Shown here piece by piece: positions 1 to 9,120 of a DNA stretch of 64,000 nucleotides. Location of the stretch: the NCBI GenBank assembly GCA_964370215.1, contig CAYJIM010000002.1, positions 1-64,000 on the forward strand, given 5' to 3'. The position numbers were made by a program, and so were the translations under genes. This DNA comes from Massiliimalia sp964370215. GTDB lineage: Bacteria > Bacillota > Clostridia > Oscillospirales > Ruminococcaceae. The stretch's first letter is position 1; each line of letters starts with the position of its first letter. The notes beneath the pieces were generated by a model that saw only the letters and a list, made by a program, of their open reading frames with translations, was not told where the DNA came from and searched no databases.

Positions 1-194
1 TGTTGAAGCAAACGGCGTTACTGGAGGCGTTGAGTCCACTCAATGTCATGACCCGTGGCTATAGCATTACCTACCACAACAACCGTGTTTTACAGACCGA
101 CACCCCACTTAAAATCGGGGATCGGCTGACCACCAAATTGAATGGGATGACGGTTGACAGTGTGGTAGAAACGATAGAAAGGGAGGGGATTTGA
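1..194 (+). CDS. xseA: Exodeoxyribonuclease VII large subunit, C-terminal end (partial)
   Basis: Only the last 63 or so residues are in the window; the gene runs in from the left edge, so the OB-fold and catalytic core are not visible. The stretch LSPLNVMTRGYSI is the usual XseA tail signature (leucine-rich, then RGY). The product pairs with XseB to degrade single-stranded DNA in the cytoplasm. Its TGA stop (192-194) shares a base with the ATG of xseB at 194, so the two subunits are translationally coupled. Identification rests on the tail plus the xseB neighbour. Confidence 0.88.
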   Translation, partial: LKQTALLEALSPLNVMTRGYSITYHNNRVLQTDTPLKIGDRLTTKLNGMTVDSVVETIEREGI

Positions 195-421
195 TGGCAG
201 AAAAATCCTTTGAACAGATGATAGACACCCTTGACCAATTGGTCAAGCAGTTAGAAGCGGGCGATCTTCCGCTGGAAAAATCACTGAAAGTGTATGAAAA
301 AGGGGTGTCACTGGTCAGCCAGTGCAGTCAAAAACTCTCCGATGCGACGTTGCGTGTGGAAGAATTGGTCATGGAGGAAACAGCGGATGACAAAACAACA
401 GCAGTATCAACAGACGATTGA
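194..421 (+). CDS. xseB: Exodeoxyribonuclease VII small subunit
   Basis: 75 residues, the normal XseB length. It carries the family signature FEQMIDTLDQLVKQLEAGDL followed by PLEKSLKVYEKG, a helical hairpin that assembles in several copies around XseA. I chose ATG at 194, which overlaps the xseA stop and has GGGAGGGG at 181-188 upstream; the TTG three bases earlier is less likely. The 3' end overlaps the start of ispA by 35 bases, a usual arrangement in Firmicutes. Confidence 0.95.
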   Translation: MAEKSFEQMIDTLDQLVKQLEAGDLPLEKSLKVYEKGVSLVSQCSQKLSDATLRVEELVMEETADDKTTAVSTDD

Positions 422-1262
422 AACAGCATTACAACAACTTTTGGCACCGACGGGCACTGCCTATGACACGGTACTGGAAGCCATGACTTATGCGGTGATG
501 AACGGGGGCAAACGCATACGCCCTATGCTTGTACTGGAATTTGCAACGCGGTATGGTGCGACGATTGAAGATGCCCTACCATTTGCTTGTGCCGTTGAGA
601 TGATTCACTGTTACTCGCTCATCCACGACGATCTGCCCTGTATGGATGATGATGATTTGAGACGTGGGAAACCGTCCTGCCACAAACAATTTTCGGAATC
701 CACCGCACTGCTTGCAGGCGACGGACTACTCACCAAAGCGTTTGAACTGTTGGCGTTGGCACCGATTGGCAAGCAACATCCCACGGTGGTCATCCAAGCG
801 GTTCGATATCTTTCCGGCGGTGCCGGTGTTGCCGGTATGATCGGTGGACAGGTGATGGATCTTTCCCAAGAGGGACAAACAATCACGGTGGACGAGTTAT
901 CGCAAATGCACCTGTTGAAAACGGGGGCACTCATCCAAACCGCCTGTGTACTGGGGGTATTGGCAGCAAACGCTAAGGAAGAGGCAATCGGTCATGCGAT
1001 GACCTACGGCACCCATTTGGGACTTGCCTTTCAGATTGTCGATGACATTTTGGATGTGACAGGCACTGAAGAGGAGCTCGGCAAGCCGATCGGCAGTGAC
1101 GTTTCTAACGATAAAAATACCTATGTGAGCCTGTGTGGCCTGCAGCAAGCCGAAGTGATGGCCAAAAACCATACCGAAAAGGCAAAAGCGATACTGCAAG
1201 AAGTGCCGAACAGCGACTGGTTGTTTGAACTGACCGCACGCATGTTGACCCGCAGGAACTAA
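387..1262 (+). CDS. ispA: Polyprenyl synthetase (farnesyl/geranylgeranyl diphosphate synthase)
   Basis: 291 residues, typical for bacterial FPP synthase. It condenses isopentenyl diphosphate with allylic diphosphates. The first aspartate-rich motif is DDLPCMDDDD, followed by RRGKPSCH; the second is DDILDVTGTEEELGKPIGSD. GGKRIRP near the N terminus binds substrate phosphate. An ATG further upstream in this frame (294) would give a basic, unrelated N-terminal extension. ATG 387 has GGAGG at 373-377 and gives the expected MTKQQQYQQ start. The gene sits with dxs, so isoprenoid precursor supply and chain elongation are co-transcribed. Product chain length cannot be fixed from sequence by eye. Confidence 0.95.
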   Translation: MTKQQQYQQTIETALQQLLAPTGTAYDTVLEAMTYAVMNGGKRIRPMLVLEFATRYGATIEDALPFACAVEMIHCYSLIHDDLPCMDDDDLRRGKPSCHKQFSESTALLAGDGLLTKAFELLALAPIGKQHPTVVIQAVRYLSGGAGVAGMIGGQVMDLSQEGQTITVDELSQMHLLKTGALIQTACVLGVLAANAKEEAIGHAMTYGTHLGLAFQIVDDILDVTGTEEELGKPIGSDVSNDKNTYVSLCGLQQAEVMAKNHTEKAKAILQEVPNSDWLFELTARMLTRRN

Positions 1263-1301
1263 GACTTTACCAATTGCACAGGTTAATCGAGGAGAGAAAG
1301 T

Positions 1302-1751
1302 ATGGATGCTATAATTCAAATATTCTACAACTACCCGTTGATGGTGGCGGTGACAGGGTGGATGACAGCACAGGTCATCAAGACTATTTTGACACTCATT
1401 GTCACCCGTGAATTGAACTGGGAGCGCATGGTTGGTGCCGGTGGGATGCCGAGTGCACACTCTGCCTCCGTTTGTGGTCTGACCCTTGCCATTGCACGCA
1501 GTGCTGGCGTAGCGGATCCGCTGTTTGCCATTTCCTTTTTGTTTGCAGGTGTGGTCATGTATGATGCCATTGGGGTACGTCGTGCCGCAGGGGAACAAGC
1601 CAAGCGCCTCAACTTGATGGCAAAAACAAGCGAAGAAGGGGAAGACGATTCTCTGACAGGTATGCTCAAAGAATCGCTCGGACACACCCCGTTAGAGGTA
1701 CTGGCAGGGGCATTGCTCGGGATTGTCATTGCATTAGTATTCCCAATGTAA
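1302..1751 (+). CDS. Divergent PAP2 family protein (DUF212/YuiD-like)
   Basis: 149-residue membrane protein with about four hydrophobic segments. The stretch GAGGMPSAHSASVCGL matches the SAH...H phosphatase-like motif of the DUF212 branch of the acid phosphatase/vanadium haloperoxidase superfamily, followed by MYDAIGVRRAAGEQA, also typical of this family. ATG 1302 has a GAGGAGAG ribosome site at 1289-1296. Between ispA and dxs it could act on a prenyl phosphate or another lipid phosphate, but that is inferred from position only. Confidence 0.85.
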   Translation: MDAIIQIFYNYPLMVAVTGWMTAQVIKTILTLIVTRELNWERMVGAGGMPSAHSASVCGLTLAIARSAGVADPLFAISFLFAGVVMYDAIGVRRAAGEQAKRLNLMAKTSEEGEDDSLTGMLKESLGHTPLEVLAGALLGIVIALVFPM

Positions 1752-1756
1752 GGGTA

Positions 1757-1793
1757 GAGGAGGTCGAAACGACAAGATCGTTGTCGTCTTTGC
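1757..1793 (+). promoter_or_regulatory. Ribosome-binding site of dxs separated from the start by a hairpin
   Basis: GAGGAGG at 1757-1763 is the only good Shine-Dalgarno sequence before dxs but lies 30 bases from its ATG at 1794. A 7-bp stem (ACGACAA 1769-1775, loop GATCG, TTGTCGT 1781-1787) fills the space. If folded, it brings the site to about 11 unpaired bases from the start. The frame is closed by a TAG at 1755 and holds no alternative start codon between. Confidence 0.6.
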
Positions 1794-3662
1794 ATGAAAA
1801 AATTTCAATACTTACCGAAGGTAAATCAGCCGGCAGATGTCAAAAAGTTAGACGCTGTCGCATTAAAACAACTATGTCAAGAGATTCGTCTCTTTTTAAT
1901 CCAATCCATTTCTAAAACAGGGGGGCATTTGGCGTCCAATTTGGGGGTGGTGGAACTTTCTGTTGCCCTGCATAAGGTCTTTGATTCTCCTGAGGACAAG
2001 ATTCTTTGGGATGTTGGACACCAGAGTTACACCCACAAATTGCTGACCGGCAGACGCAAAGGCTTTGCCAATTTGCGGATGGAGGGAGGGCTTTCCGGTT
2101 TCCCAAAGCGCAGTGAAAGTGTACATGATGCTTTTTTGTCGGGGCACAGTTCCAACAGTTTATCAGCGGCATACGGCATTGCCACTGCCCTGCAACTGGA
2201 TGGTGACAACGAGCATCAGGTGGTTGCCGTCATTGGGGACGGTTCCTTTACCGGTGGGATGGTGTACGAAGCGCTCAACAATGCGGGGCGTAGCAAGCGA
2301 AACCTCATTGTGATTTTGAATCACAACGACATGTCCATTTCGCAAAATGTCGGAGCAATTTCTAAAAACCTATCGCATATGCGTGCCACTCATGGGTACA
2401 CCGATTTCAAAAAATGTGTTTCAAAGATGTTGGAGGAGACCCCTGTTGTAGGTCCTCCCATCAAGGATTCCTTGCGCAATTACAAGTCGCTTGTCAAACG
2501 GTTGGTTTACAATTCCACCTTTTTTGACCAGATGGGCTTTGAATATATGGGGGCAGTGGACGGCCATGATCTGGAAGAATTGATCACGGTGCTGGAAGCC
2601 GCGAAACGTCATGAGGGGCCAGTTGTTGTGCATGTGGACACCAAAAAAGGGAAAGGTTATCGCTATGCGGAGCAAAACCCTTCCGCTTATCACGGTGTCG
2701 GCGCTTTTGATCCGAAAGTCCCTTTGAAATTGAACTGCTCGGCCGATGACTTTTCCGGTCAGTTCGGGGAAACACTGGTGGATCTGGCACAATCAGACGA
2801 CCGCATCTGTGCCATCACCGCCGCGATGGAGTACGGCACAGGGTTACATCCCTTCCGTCAAGCCTTTAAAAATCGCTTTTTTGATGTGGGGATTGCAGAG
2901 CAACATGCCGTTACCTTTGCGGCAGGCCTTGCAGCCCAAGGGAAATTGCCAGTGTTTGCCGTCTACTCCTCCTTTTTACAACGCAGTTATGACCAGTTGA
3001 TGCACGACTGTGCCATTGAGCCACAACATGTGGTGCTGGCTATTGACCGTGCTGGTATTGTTGGTGCGGATGGACAAACCCACCAAGGGATTTACGATGT
3101 TTCCTTTTTGAGCAGTGTGCCCAACACCACCATTTATACACCGGAAAACTACCGGGAGTTGTCGTACTGTCTCAAACAGGCACTCTATAAAACACCTGCC
3201 ATTGCGGCCGTGCGGTATCCACGTGGTAAAGAAACGACACGCAAGGATTTGATGGCGGACTGCTATCGGGACTATCTCTTGCATAAGGGGTCGACAGATA
3301 CCGTTGTGGTGACTTATGGCAGACAGACAGAGCAGGTGATGCAGGCAATTGAGGGTATGGCGAAAAAACCGACGGTACTCAAATTGCTGAAAGTACACCC
3401 GTTGCCGCTCAAGGCGATACAAGCTGTCAGTGAGGCAAAACGTGTGTTGTTTGTGGAAGAAGGAAGCAAACAAGGGGGGGTTGGCATGGCGTTTTTGTTG
3501 GCACTCACCGAGCAGGGGTTTGGCGGTCGCTACGAGCTGATTGCAATAGACGAAGCGGTGCACCAAGCAGAGGTGTCTCGCAATTTAGAAATATTAGGGT
3601 TGGATGCCAAGAGCATTCGCCGTCGATTAGAGGAAGAACATGGCAAAAGAGAAGATAGGTAA
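1794..3662 (+). CDS. dxs: 1-deoxy-D-xylulose-5-phosphate synthase
   Basis: 622 residues, full family length. It makes DXP from pyruvate and glyceraldehyde 3-phosphate with thiamine diphosphate, the entry step of the MEP pathway. Visible signatures are DVGHQSYTHKLLTGRR near the N terminus, the ThDP-binding GDGSFTGGMVYEALNNAG, the transketolase pyrimidine-domain stretch DVGIAEQHAVTFAAGLA, and YSSFLQRSYDQ. The C-terminal domain has RYPRG and FVEEG. The start codon is the only one available, so the distant ribosome site is real. The 3' end overlaps tlyA by 23 bases. Confidence 0.97.
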   Translation: MKKFQYLPKVNQPADVKKLDAVALKQLCQEIRLFLIQSISKTGGHLASNLGVVELSVALHKVFDSPEDKILWDVGHQSYTHKLLTGRRKGFANLRMEGGLSGFPKRSESVHDAFLSGHSSNSLSAAYGIATALQLDGDNEHQVVAVIGDGSFTGGMVYEALNNAGRSKRNLIVILNHNDMSISQNVGAISKNLSHMRATHGYTDFKKCVSKMLEETPVVGPPIKDSLRNYKSLVKRLVYNSTFFDQMGFEYMGAVDGHDLEELITVLEAAKRHEGPVVVHVDTKKGKGYRYAEQNPSAYHGVGAFDPKVPLKLNCSADDFSGQFGETLVDLAQSDDRICAITAAMEYGTGLHPFRQAFKNRFFDVGIAEQHAVTFAAGLAAQGKLPVFAVYSSFLQRSYDQLMHDCAIEPQHVVLAIDRAGIVGADGQTHQGIYDVSFLSSVPNTTIYTPENYRELSYCLKQALYKTPAIAAVRYPRGKETTRKDLMADCYRDYLLHKGSTDTVVVTYGRQTEQVMQAIEGMAKKPTVLKLLKVHPLPLKAIQAVSEAKRVLFVEEGSKQGGVGMAFLLALTEQGFGGRYELIAIDEAVHQAEVSRNLEILGLDAKSIRRRLEEEHGKREDR

Positions 3663-4455
3663 ACTTCGACTGGATGTGGCAGTCACCGAACGGGGATTGG
3701 CACCCAGTCGTGAACGGGCAAAGGCACTCATCATGGCAGGCATTGTCTATGTCGACGATCAAAAAAGCGACAAGGCAGGCACGATGATCAAAGCAGATGC
3801 GGTCGTTGAAGTACGTGGTGCCGATTTGAAATATGTCAGCCGTGGTGGCTTGAAACTGGAAAAGGCGATGGCGCTGTGGGGCTTTGACCTGACAGGCTGT
3901 ACCTGCATGGACATCGGTGCATCCACCGGTGGTTTTTCGGATTGCATGTTGCAAAATGGGGCTCAAAAAGTGTATGCTGTCGATGTCGGTTACGGCCAGC
4001 TGGCTTGGAAACTGCGCACCGACCCACGGGTGGTCAATTTGGAGCGGACAAATGTTCGTTATGTGACCACCGAGCAGATCGACACCCCGCCTGATTTTGC
4101 CTCCATTGACGTGTCTTTCATCTCCCTTTCGTTGGTACTGCCGGTGGTGCACAGCCTACTCAAGGAAGATGGACGGGTGGTTTGCCTAGTCAAACCGCAG
4201 TTTGAGGCAGGAAAAGACGCAGTGGGCAAAAAAGGGGTGGTACGTGATCCCGCAGTACACCTTGCCGTTTGCCAAAAAATCTACACTTGCTGTATCAACC
4301 TCGGGTTTTGTGTCAGTGGAATGACCTTTTCTCCCATTCGTGGGCCGGAAGGGAACATTGAATACCTATTTTATTTACAAAAAGGCGACCCTGCCTTATC
4401 GGTAGAGGAAGCTGAACTGCAAGTGTTGGTAGATGCCTCCCACCAAGAATTATAG
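3640..4455 (+). CDS. tlyA: TlyA family rRNA (cytidine-2'-O)-methyltransferase
   Basis: 271 residues with an N-terminal S4 RNA-binding domain (RLDVAVTERGLAPSRERAKALI, residues about 8-70) and an FtsJ-type SAM-dependent methyltransferase domain. The SAM motif is DIGASTGGFSDCML, preceded by the linker YVSRGGLKLEKA, and PQFEAG occurs later. Known TlyA enzymes 2'-O-methylate cytidines in rRNA; older annotations call them hemolysin A. It starts inside the dxs 3' end with GAGGAAG upstream. The dxs-tlyA-nadK order is common in Clostridia. Confidence 0.95.
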   Translation: MAKEKIGKLRLDVAVTERGLAPSRERAKALIMAGIVYVDDQKSDKAGTMIKADAVVEVRGADLKYVSRGGLKLEKAMALWGFDLTGCTCMDIGASTGGFSDCMLQNGAQKVYAVDVGYGQLAWKLRTDPRVVNLERTNVRYVTTEQIDTPPDFASIDVSFISLSLVLPVVHSLLKEDGRVVCLVKPQFEAGKDAVGKKGVVRDPAVHLAVCQKIYTCCINLGFCVSGMTFSPIRGPEGNIEYLFYLQKGDPALSVEEAELQVLVDASHQEL

Positions 4456-4485
4456 TGACAAAAAACCACGCCATGGAGGAATGGT

Positions 4486-5349
4486 ATGCACATCTTTGTA
4501 ATTCCGAATTTTGAAAAAAAGAATACCACAGACTGTATGAAACAGGTCTGCCACACGTTGATACATTATGGCGCAACGGTGTGGGTGCAGGAGGAGTATC
4601 GAGAAAAAATCTATCTCCACGGCATTCAATTCGGGGCATTTGAAACATTGTTGCAACGAGCAACCCTGTTGGTTGTCATCGGGGGAGACGGCACTATCAT
4701 TCATGCGGCAAAGCATGCGGTGGCTTATGATAAGCCAATTTTAGGCATCAATGCAGGGCGATTGGGGTTCTTGGCAGGGATGGAAGTAGACGAGCTTTCA
4801 GCACTGGAACGCTTGATGACAGGCGAGTATCAGATCCAAGAACGGATGATGCTTGCTGTGACCTTACAACACAACAATCAAAGACAGGAATTTTTGGCGT
4901 TCAATGACATTGTGGTATCCAAATCGGCGCTGTCCCGTATGATTGATATGCAGGTGCGCTGTGACGACACCAAAGTGATGGATTACCGTGCCGATGGGGT
5001 GATTTTTTCTACCCCGACCGGATCGACTGCCTACACCTTATCGGCAGGGGGACCCATTGTGGATTCCTCCCTTGCAGCGATTGTCATGACCCCCATTGCG
5101 CCACACTCGTTGTTTGACCGCAGTGTGCTGTTTGCACCAAACCACCGCTTGACCTTGTCAGCAAAAAGTAGTGCCGACACCGAAGTGTATCTCACGGTAG
5201 ACGGGGAAGAAGGGGTATTGCTACAAGCCGGTGCGATGGTCACCATCAGTAGAGCCGCTTGTCAGGCAAAACTCATTGACCTCAACGGCAAACCGTTTTA
5301 TCAAGTACTGCACCAAAAATTTTCCACCCGACTACATCCACTGTCGTAA
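4486..5349 (+). CDS. nadK: NAD kinase
   Basis: 287 residues. The catalytic GGDGT motif is present (VVIGGDGTIIHAAKH), as are NAGRLGFLA and the second conserved block DGVIFSTPTGSTAYTLSAGGP. It phosphorylates NAD to NADP in the cytoplasm. ATG 4486 has GGAGG at 4473-4477. It follows tlyA after 30 bases and precedes argR, in the same transcription unit. Confidence 0.97.
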   Translation: MHIFVIPNFEKKNTTDCMKQVCHTLIHYGATVWVQEEYREKIYLHGIQFGAFETLLQRATLLVVIGGDGTIIHAAKHAVAYDKPILGINAGRLGFLAGMEVDELSALERLMTGEYQIQERMMLAVTLQHNNQRQEFLAFNDIVVSKSALSRMIDMQVRCDDTKVMDYRADGVIFSTPTGSTAYTLSAGGPIVDSSLAAIVMTPIAPHSLFDRSVLFAPNHRLTLSAKSSADTEVYLTVDGEEGVLLQAGAMVTISRAACQAKLIDLNGKPFYQVLHQKFSTRLHPLS

Positions 5350-5387
5350 CCGTAACGCCAATCAGTAAGAAATTGGAGGGCATGTGC

Positions 5388-5834
5388 ATGAAACAAACCA
5401 GACATCAAAAAATTTTAGAAATCATTCAAAACGAAACCATTTCCACACAGGAAGGGTTGTTGGAACGCCTTTGTGCCTCCGGCTTTGCTGTGACACAGGC
5501 AACCGTTTCACGAGACATCAAACAATTGCAACTCATCAAACGCAGTACCACCGATGGCGGATACCGCTATGCCGCCCCACAGGAGCAGGCAACCACTTCC
5601 GGCATGAAGTTTCAACTGTTGGTACAGGAAGCGGTGCTATCGACTGATTATGCAGGCAACACTGCCGTGATCCGATGTCATGTAGGCATGGGCAATGCGG
5701 TTTGTGCCAGTCTGGATGCCATACAGTGGGATGGTGTGGTGGGTACCCTTGCAGGGGATGACACTATTTTTGTGCTTCTCCGCACCGAACAAAGGGCGCG
5801 GGAATACGCAATGATGATTGCGAAAATGTTGTAA
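5388..5834 (+). CDS. argR: Arginine repressor ArgR
   Basis: 148 residues. The N-terminal winged helix-turn-helix contains TQATVSRDIKQLQLIK, the ArgR/AhrC DNA-recognition signature. The C-terminal domain has GNAVCASLDAIQ and GTLAGDDTIFVLLR, the oligomerisation and arginine-binding part. In-frame starts at TTG 5373 and ATG 5382 lie on or next to the GGAGGG ribosome site (5375-5380); ATG 5388, seven bases downstream of it, is the sensible start. Known members sense arginine and control its synthesis and breakdown; none of those target genes are in this window. Confidence 0.95.
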   Translation: MKQTRHQKILEIIQNETISTQEGLLERLCASGFAVTQATVSRDIKQLQLIKRSTTDGGYRYAAPQEQATTSGMKFQLLVQEAVLSTDYAGNTAVIRCHVGMGNAVCASLDAIQWDGVVGTLAGDDTIFVLLRTEQRAREYAMMIAKML

Positions 5835-5849
5835 GAGGCAGGTGCTACA

Positions 5850-7529
5850 TTGTTACAGGAATTGACCATTGAAAATCTGGCGGTGATCCAAAAAGTATCG
5901 CTGACCTTTTCGGAGGGTTTCACCATCTTAACAGGGCAGACAGGTGCCGGGAAATCTATTTTGATTGATGGGATCAACTTAGTGTTGGGCGAACGCGGCA
6001 ACAAGGAACTGGTGCGTACTGGTGCGACCAAAGCACGGGTAGAGGCAGTGTTTTCCAATCTGTCGGCACAGACACGCAGACAGCTCTCCGACTTTGGCTA
6101 TGAGGTGGAAGACGATACCATCCTGCTTTCCAGAGAAATCACGGTAGACGGGAAAAGTCAAAGTCGGTTGCAAGGGCGACCGGTCACCACCGCCATGGTG
6201 CGAGAATTGGCCGTTGGTCTGTTGAATATTCATGGGCAACATGATAACCAAGTGCTACTCAACCCCAAAAAACATCTGGGATTGTTGGATTTGTTTTCCG
6301 CCAATCACGCATTGTTGACAACCTATCAAACGGCTTACCGACAATTTTCTGCGTTGAAAAAAGAGTATCTTGGCAATGAGATGGATGAAAAAACAAAGCA
6401 GTATCGTTTGGAACTATTGACCCATGAAGTAGAGGAAATTGCACAGGTAGAAGATCTTTTGACAAAAGAAGAGGCGTTGCTTGCGGCAGCCACACGGATG
6501 CGTGCGGCAAAAAAACTCTACCAAGCGGTGCACAAAGCGTATGGCGCACTCTTTGGTGAAGAGGATCAAGGAGGCGGGTACGATGCCTTTTTGGTGGCAA
6601 ACAGCACATTAAAACCGGTGGTGGGCATCGATGGTGAATTGGATCGTCTGGCAGAGGGATTGGAAGCGGTGAGTGCCGAACTGCAAGAGCAGAGGCAGGC
6701 GATGACAGCATTGCTCCACGGTTTGGCGTTTGATGAAGAACAACTCTGGCTACTGGAAGATCAATTGACCGCCATTCGGGAGTTGAAAAGAAAGTATGGC
6801 GGATCGGTAGAAGCGGTCTTTGCCCATTACCAAAAAGCAAGTGCAGAACTTTCCGGCATCGTCCGTTCAGACGAACGCCGCTTACAATTGGAACAGCAAA
6901 TGCGTGTGGCAAAGGAGGCGGTGGTGGCTTCTGCCAAGGTGCTTTCGGAAAGTCGTCGTCAGGCGGCAAAGTCTTTTGAGGCGCAATTGATGGCAGAGCT
7001 TCGCTTTTTAGATATGCCAAACATTGCTTTTACCGTCGACTGTCAGCCGACAAAGTACGGTGTGATGGGCAACGATCAAGTGGAGTTTTTATTCTCCACC
7101 AACCAAGGGGAGACCCCGAAACCGATTCATAAAATTGCATCGGGTGGGGAATTGTCGCGTGTCATGCTTGCCTTGCGCTGTGTCCTTGCAGAGGGAGAAG
7201 CGGTTGGTACTTTGATCTTTGACGAAATTGACGCCGGTGTCTCCGGCAGTTCTGCCGGTAAAATCGGTAAAAAATTGTTACAGGTGGCAGGAAATCGACA
7301 GGTGCTCTGTGTCACCCATTCAGCGCAAATTGCAGCTCTTGCGCACCACAATCTGCTGATTGAGAAGAGCACGGTAGAGGGGCAGACCTTTACGGAAGTA
7401 CAAGTACTGGACAAAGCCGGCAAAATTGCCGAGGTGGCACGTATCATGGCGACTGACAAGGTGACCGATTTGATGATGCAGACCGCTACAGCGATGGTCG
7501 AAGAAGGGAATCGACTACATCAAAACTGA
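5850..7529 (+). CDS. recN: DNA repair protein RecN
   Basis: 559 residues, usual RecN length. This is an SMC-like ATPase for double-strand break repair. The Walker A motif is GQTGAGKSILIDGI, the ABC signature is ASGGELSRVMLALR, and Walker B is GTLIFDEIDAGVSG. The middle is predicted long coiled coil (rich in E, L, A, Q). The start is a TTG (MLQELTIENLAVI, the canonical RecN opening) with an AGAGG site upstream. It is the last gene of the operon; tyrS has its own promoter 18 bases after the recN stop. Confidence 0.97.
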   Translation: MLQELTIENLAVIQKVSLTFSEGFTILTGQTGAGKSILIDGINLVLGERGNKELVRTGATKARVEAVFSNLSAQTRRQLSDFGYEVEDDTILLSREITVDGKSQSRLQGRPVTTAMVRELAVGLLNIHGQHDNQVLLNPKKHLGLLDLFSANHALLTTYQTAYRQFSALKKEYLGNEMDEKTKQYRLELLTHEVEEIAQVEDLLTKEEALLAAATRMRAAKKLYQAVHKAYGALFGEEDQGGGYDAFLVANSTLKPVVGIDGELDRLAEGLEAVSAELQEQRQAMTALLHGLAFDEEQLWLLEDQLTAIRELKRKYGGSVEAVFAHYQKASAELSGIVRSDERRLQLEQQMRVAKEAVVASAKVLSESRRQAAKSFEAQLMAELRFLDMPNIAFTVDCQPTKYGVMGNDQVEFLFSTNQGETPKPIHKIASGGELSRVMLALRCVLAEGEAVGTLIFDEIDAGVSGSSAGKIGKKLLQVAGNRQVLCVTHSAQIAALAHHNLLIEKSTVEGQTFTEVQVLDKAGKIAEVARIMATDKVTDLMMQTATAMVEEGNRLHQN

Positions 7530-7546
7530 TTTTTCATGAATTTTAT

Positions 7547-7575
7547 TTGACAAATGAGGCACACTGTGCTAAGAT
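7547..7575 (+). promoter_or_regulatory. SigA-type promoter of tyrS leader
   Basis: TTGACA at 7547-7552 and TAAGAT at 7570-7575 with a 17-base spacer. It starts transcription just ahead of the T-box leader. Confidence 0.85.
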
Positions 7576-7579
7576 AGAG

Positions 7580-7850
7580 AAAACAAAAAAGGTATTGAGA
7601 AGAATAAGTACAGGGTAATCCGGCTTTTAGAGAGTGCTTGGTTGGTGAAAAAGCGCAGCACGTTACCGTGGAATACCTCTTCGAACTGCGACCTGAAGGT
7701 GCCTCGGGGCATTGGGTAGGGAAGTCGGGTTCGCCCGTTAAAGCGACAAACATGATGCTTGTCATGTGAGAGGCAGTTTACTGCAACAGAGGTGGTACCG
7801 CGATCATTCGTCCTCTATCTATCCCATATGGGATAGATAGAGGATTTTTT
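7580..7850 (+). promoter_or_regulatory. T-box riboswitch (tyrosine) with terminator
   Basis: The conserved T-box stretch GAGGTGGTACCGCG is at 7789-7802. It is followed by a 15-bp terminator stem (7811-7825 with 7830-7844, loop ATAT) and T6. Stem I features are visible: AGTA of the loop-E motif at 7607-7610, AGAGAG with TTGGTTGGTG in the distal part, and GAA then TAC at 7671-7676. TAC in the specifier position matches tyrosine and the downstream tyrS. In this class uncharged tRNA-Tyr stabilises the antiterminator and allows tyrS expression. Confidence 0.93.
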
Positions 7851-7883
7851 GTTTTCAAAGCAAAATTTTAGGAGGAACAAACA

Positions 7884-9110
7884 ATGACTTTATTTCAGGA
7901 ATTGAAACGCCGTGGCTTGATTGCCCAAGCAACCCACGAGGACAAAATTGAAGAACTGTTGAACAGCGAAAAGGTGACCTTTTATATCGGGTTTGACGCC
8001 ACCGCTGACAGTCTGCATGTCGGACACTTTTTGCAGATGGTGGTCATGTCCCATATGCAAAAGCATGGTCATCGCCCAATTGCCTTGCTCGGTACCGGCA
8101 CGACCATGATCGGTGATCCGACCGGCAAAACCGACATGAGAAAGATGCTCACCGTCGAGGACATCAACTACAATGCAGAATGTTTCAAACGTCAAATGGG
8201 GCGTTTCATCAACTTTGACAACGAAAATGCCATCATGCTGAGAAACGGTGACTGGCTGTTGGATCTCAACTACATGGAATTCATCCGTGATATTGGGGTG
8301 CACTTTTCGGTCAACAAAATGCTCTCGGCGGAATGCTTCAAATCCCGTCTTGAAAAGGGCTTGAGCTTCTTAGAATTCAACTACATGCTGCTGCAAAGCT
8401 ACGACTTTTTACACTTGTACCAAACTCAAAACTGTAAATTGGAATTGGGTGGAGACGACCAATGGTCCAACATTCTCGGTGGGGTGGATCTGGTGCGTCG
8501 TGTCGAGTCGGCAGAAGTGTACGGCATGACCTTTACCCTACTCACCACCAAAGAAGGTAAGAAGATGGGCAAAACTGAAAATGGTGCAGTTTGGCTGGAT
8601 GCTGAAAAAACCTCCCCTTACGAGTTCTTCCAATACTGGCGCAATGTGGACGACGGCGACGTCATCAACTGCTTGAAATTGTTGACCTTTGTACCGATTG
8701 AAGAAATCGAAGCGATGGAGAGTTTCACCGGCAGTGAACTGAATCCGGTCAAAGAACGTCTGGCATTTGAGTTGACCATGATGGTACACGGCAAAGAGGA
8801 AGCACAAAAGGCACTGGATGCGTCTAAAGCCCTCTTCACCAACAAAGCTAATACCGACGACATGCCAACCACCACCATCACCGCTGCTGATTTGGGTGAT
8901 GATGGCATGGGTATTTTGACTCTCTTGACTGCAACCAAACTTGCAGCCTCCAACGGCGAAGCTCGTCGTTTGGTGCAACAGGGTGGCATTTCCTTACAGG
9001 ATGAAAAAGTCACTGATCCTGCTGTGAAAATCACTGCAGATCAATTTGGCGACGGATTTGTTGTTTTGAAAAAAGGGAAAAAAGTATTCCATAAAGTGGT
9101 ATTGGGATAA
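7884..9110 (+). CDS. tyrS: Tyrosyl-tRNA synthetase
   Basis: 408 residues. This class I synthetase charges tRNA-Tyr. The HIGH-type motif is HVGH in DSLHVGHFLQM, and the KMSKS-type motif is KMGKT. The substrate pocket stretch GGDDQWSNILGG is characteristic of bacterial TyrRS. A C-terminal S4 RNA-binding domain covers about the last 60 residues (NGEARRLVQQGGISLQ). It has an AGGAGG site at 7870-7875 and is controlled by the T-box directly upstream. Confidence 0.97.
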   Translation: MTLFQELKRRGLIAQATHEDKIEELLNSEKVTFYIGFDATADSLHVGHFLQMVVMSHMQKHGHRPIALLGTGTTMIGDPTGKTDMRKMLTVEDINYNAECFKRQMGRFINFDNENAIMLRNGDWLLDLNYMEFIRDIGVHFSVNKMLSAECFKSRLEKGLSFLEFNYMLLQSYDFLHLYQTQNCKLELGGDDQWSNILGGVDLVRRVESAEVYGMTFTLLTTKEGKKMGKTENGAVWLDAEKTSPYEFFQYWRNVDDGDVINCLKLLTFVPIEEIEAMESFTGSELNPVKERLAFELTMMVHGKEEAQKALDASKALFTNKANTDDMPTTTITAADLGDDGMGILTLLTATKLAASNGEARRLVQQGGISLQDEKVTDPAVKITADQFGDGFVVLKKGKKVFHKVVLG

Positions 9111-9120
9111 TTTATAGTCA

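Noticed and set aside
611..934. Open frame on the minus strand inside ispA, and similar long antisense frames under recN, lysS, metG and tyrS
   Set aside because: They lack ribosome sites and family motifs and lie opposite strongly conserved genes; they come from codon bias.
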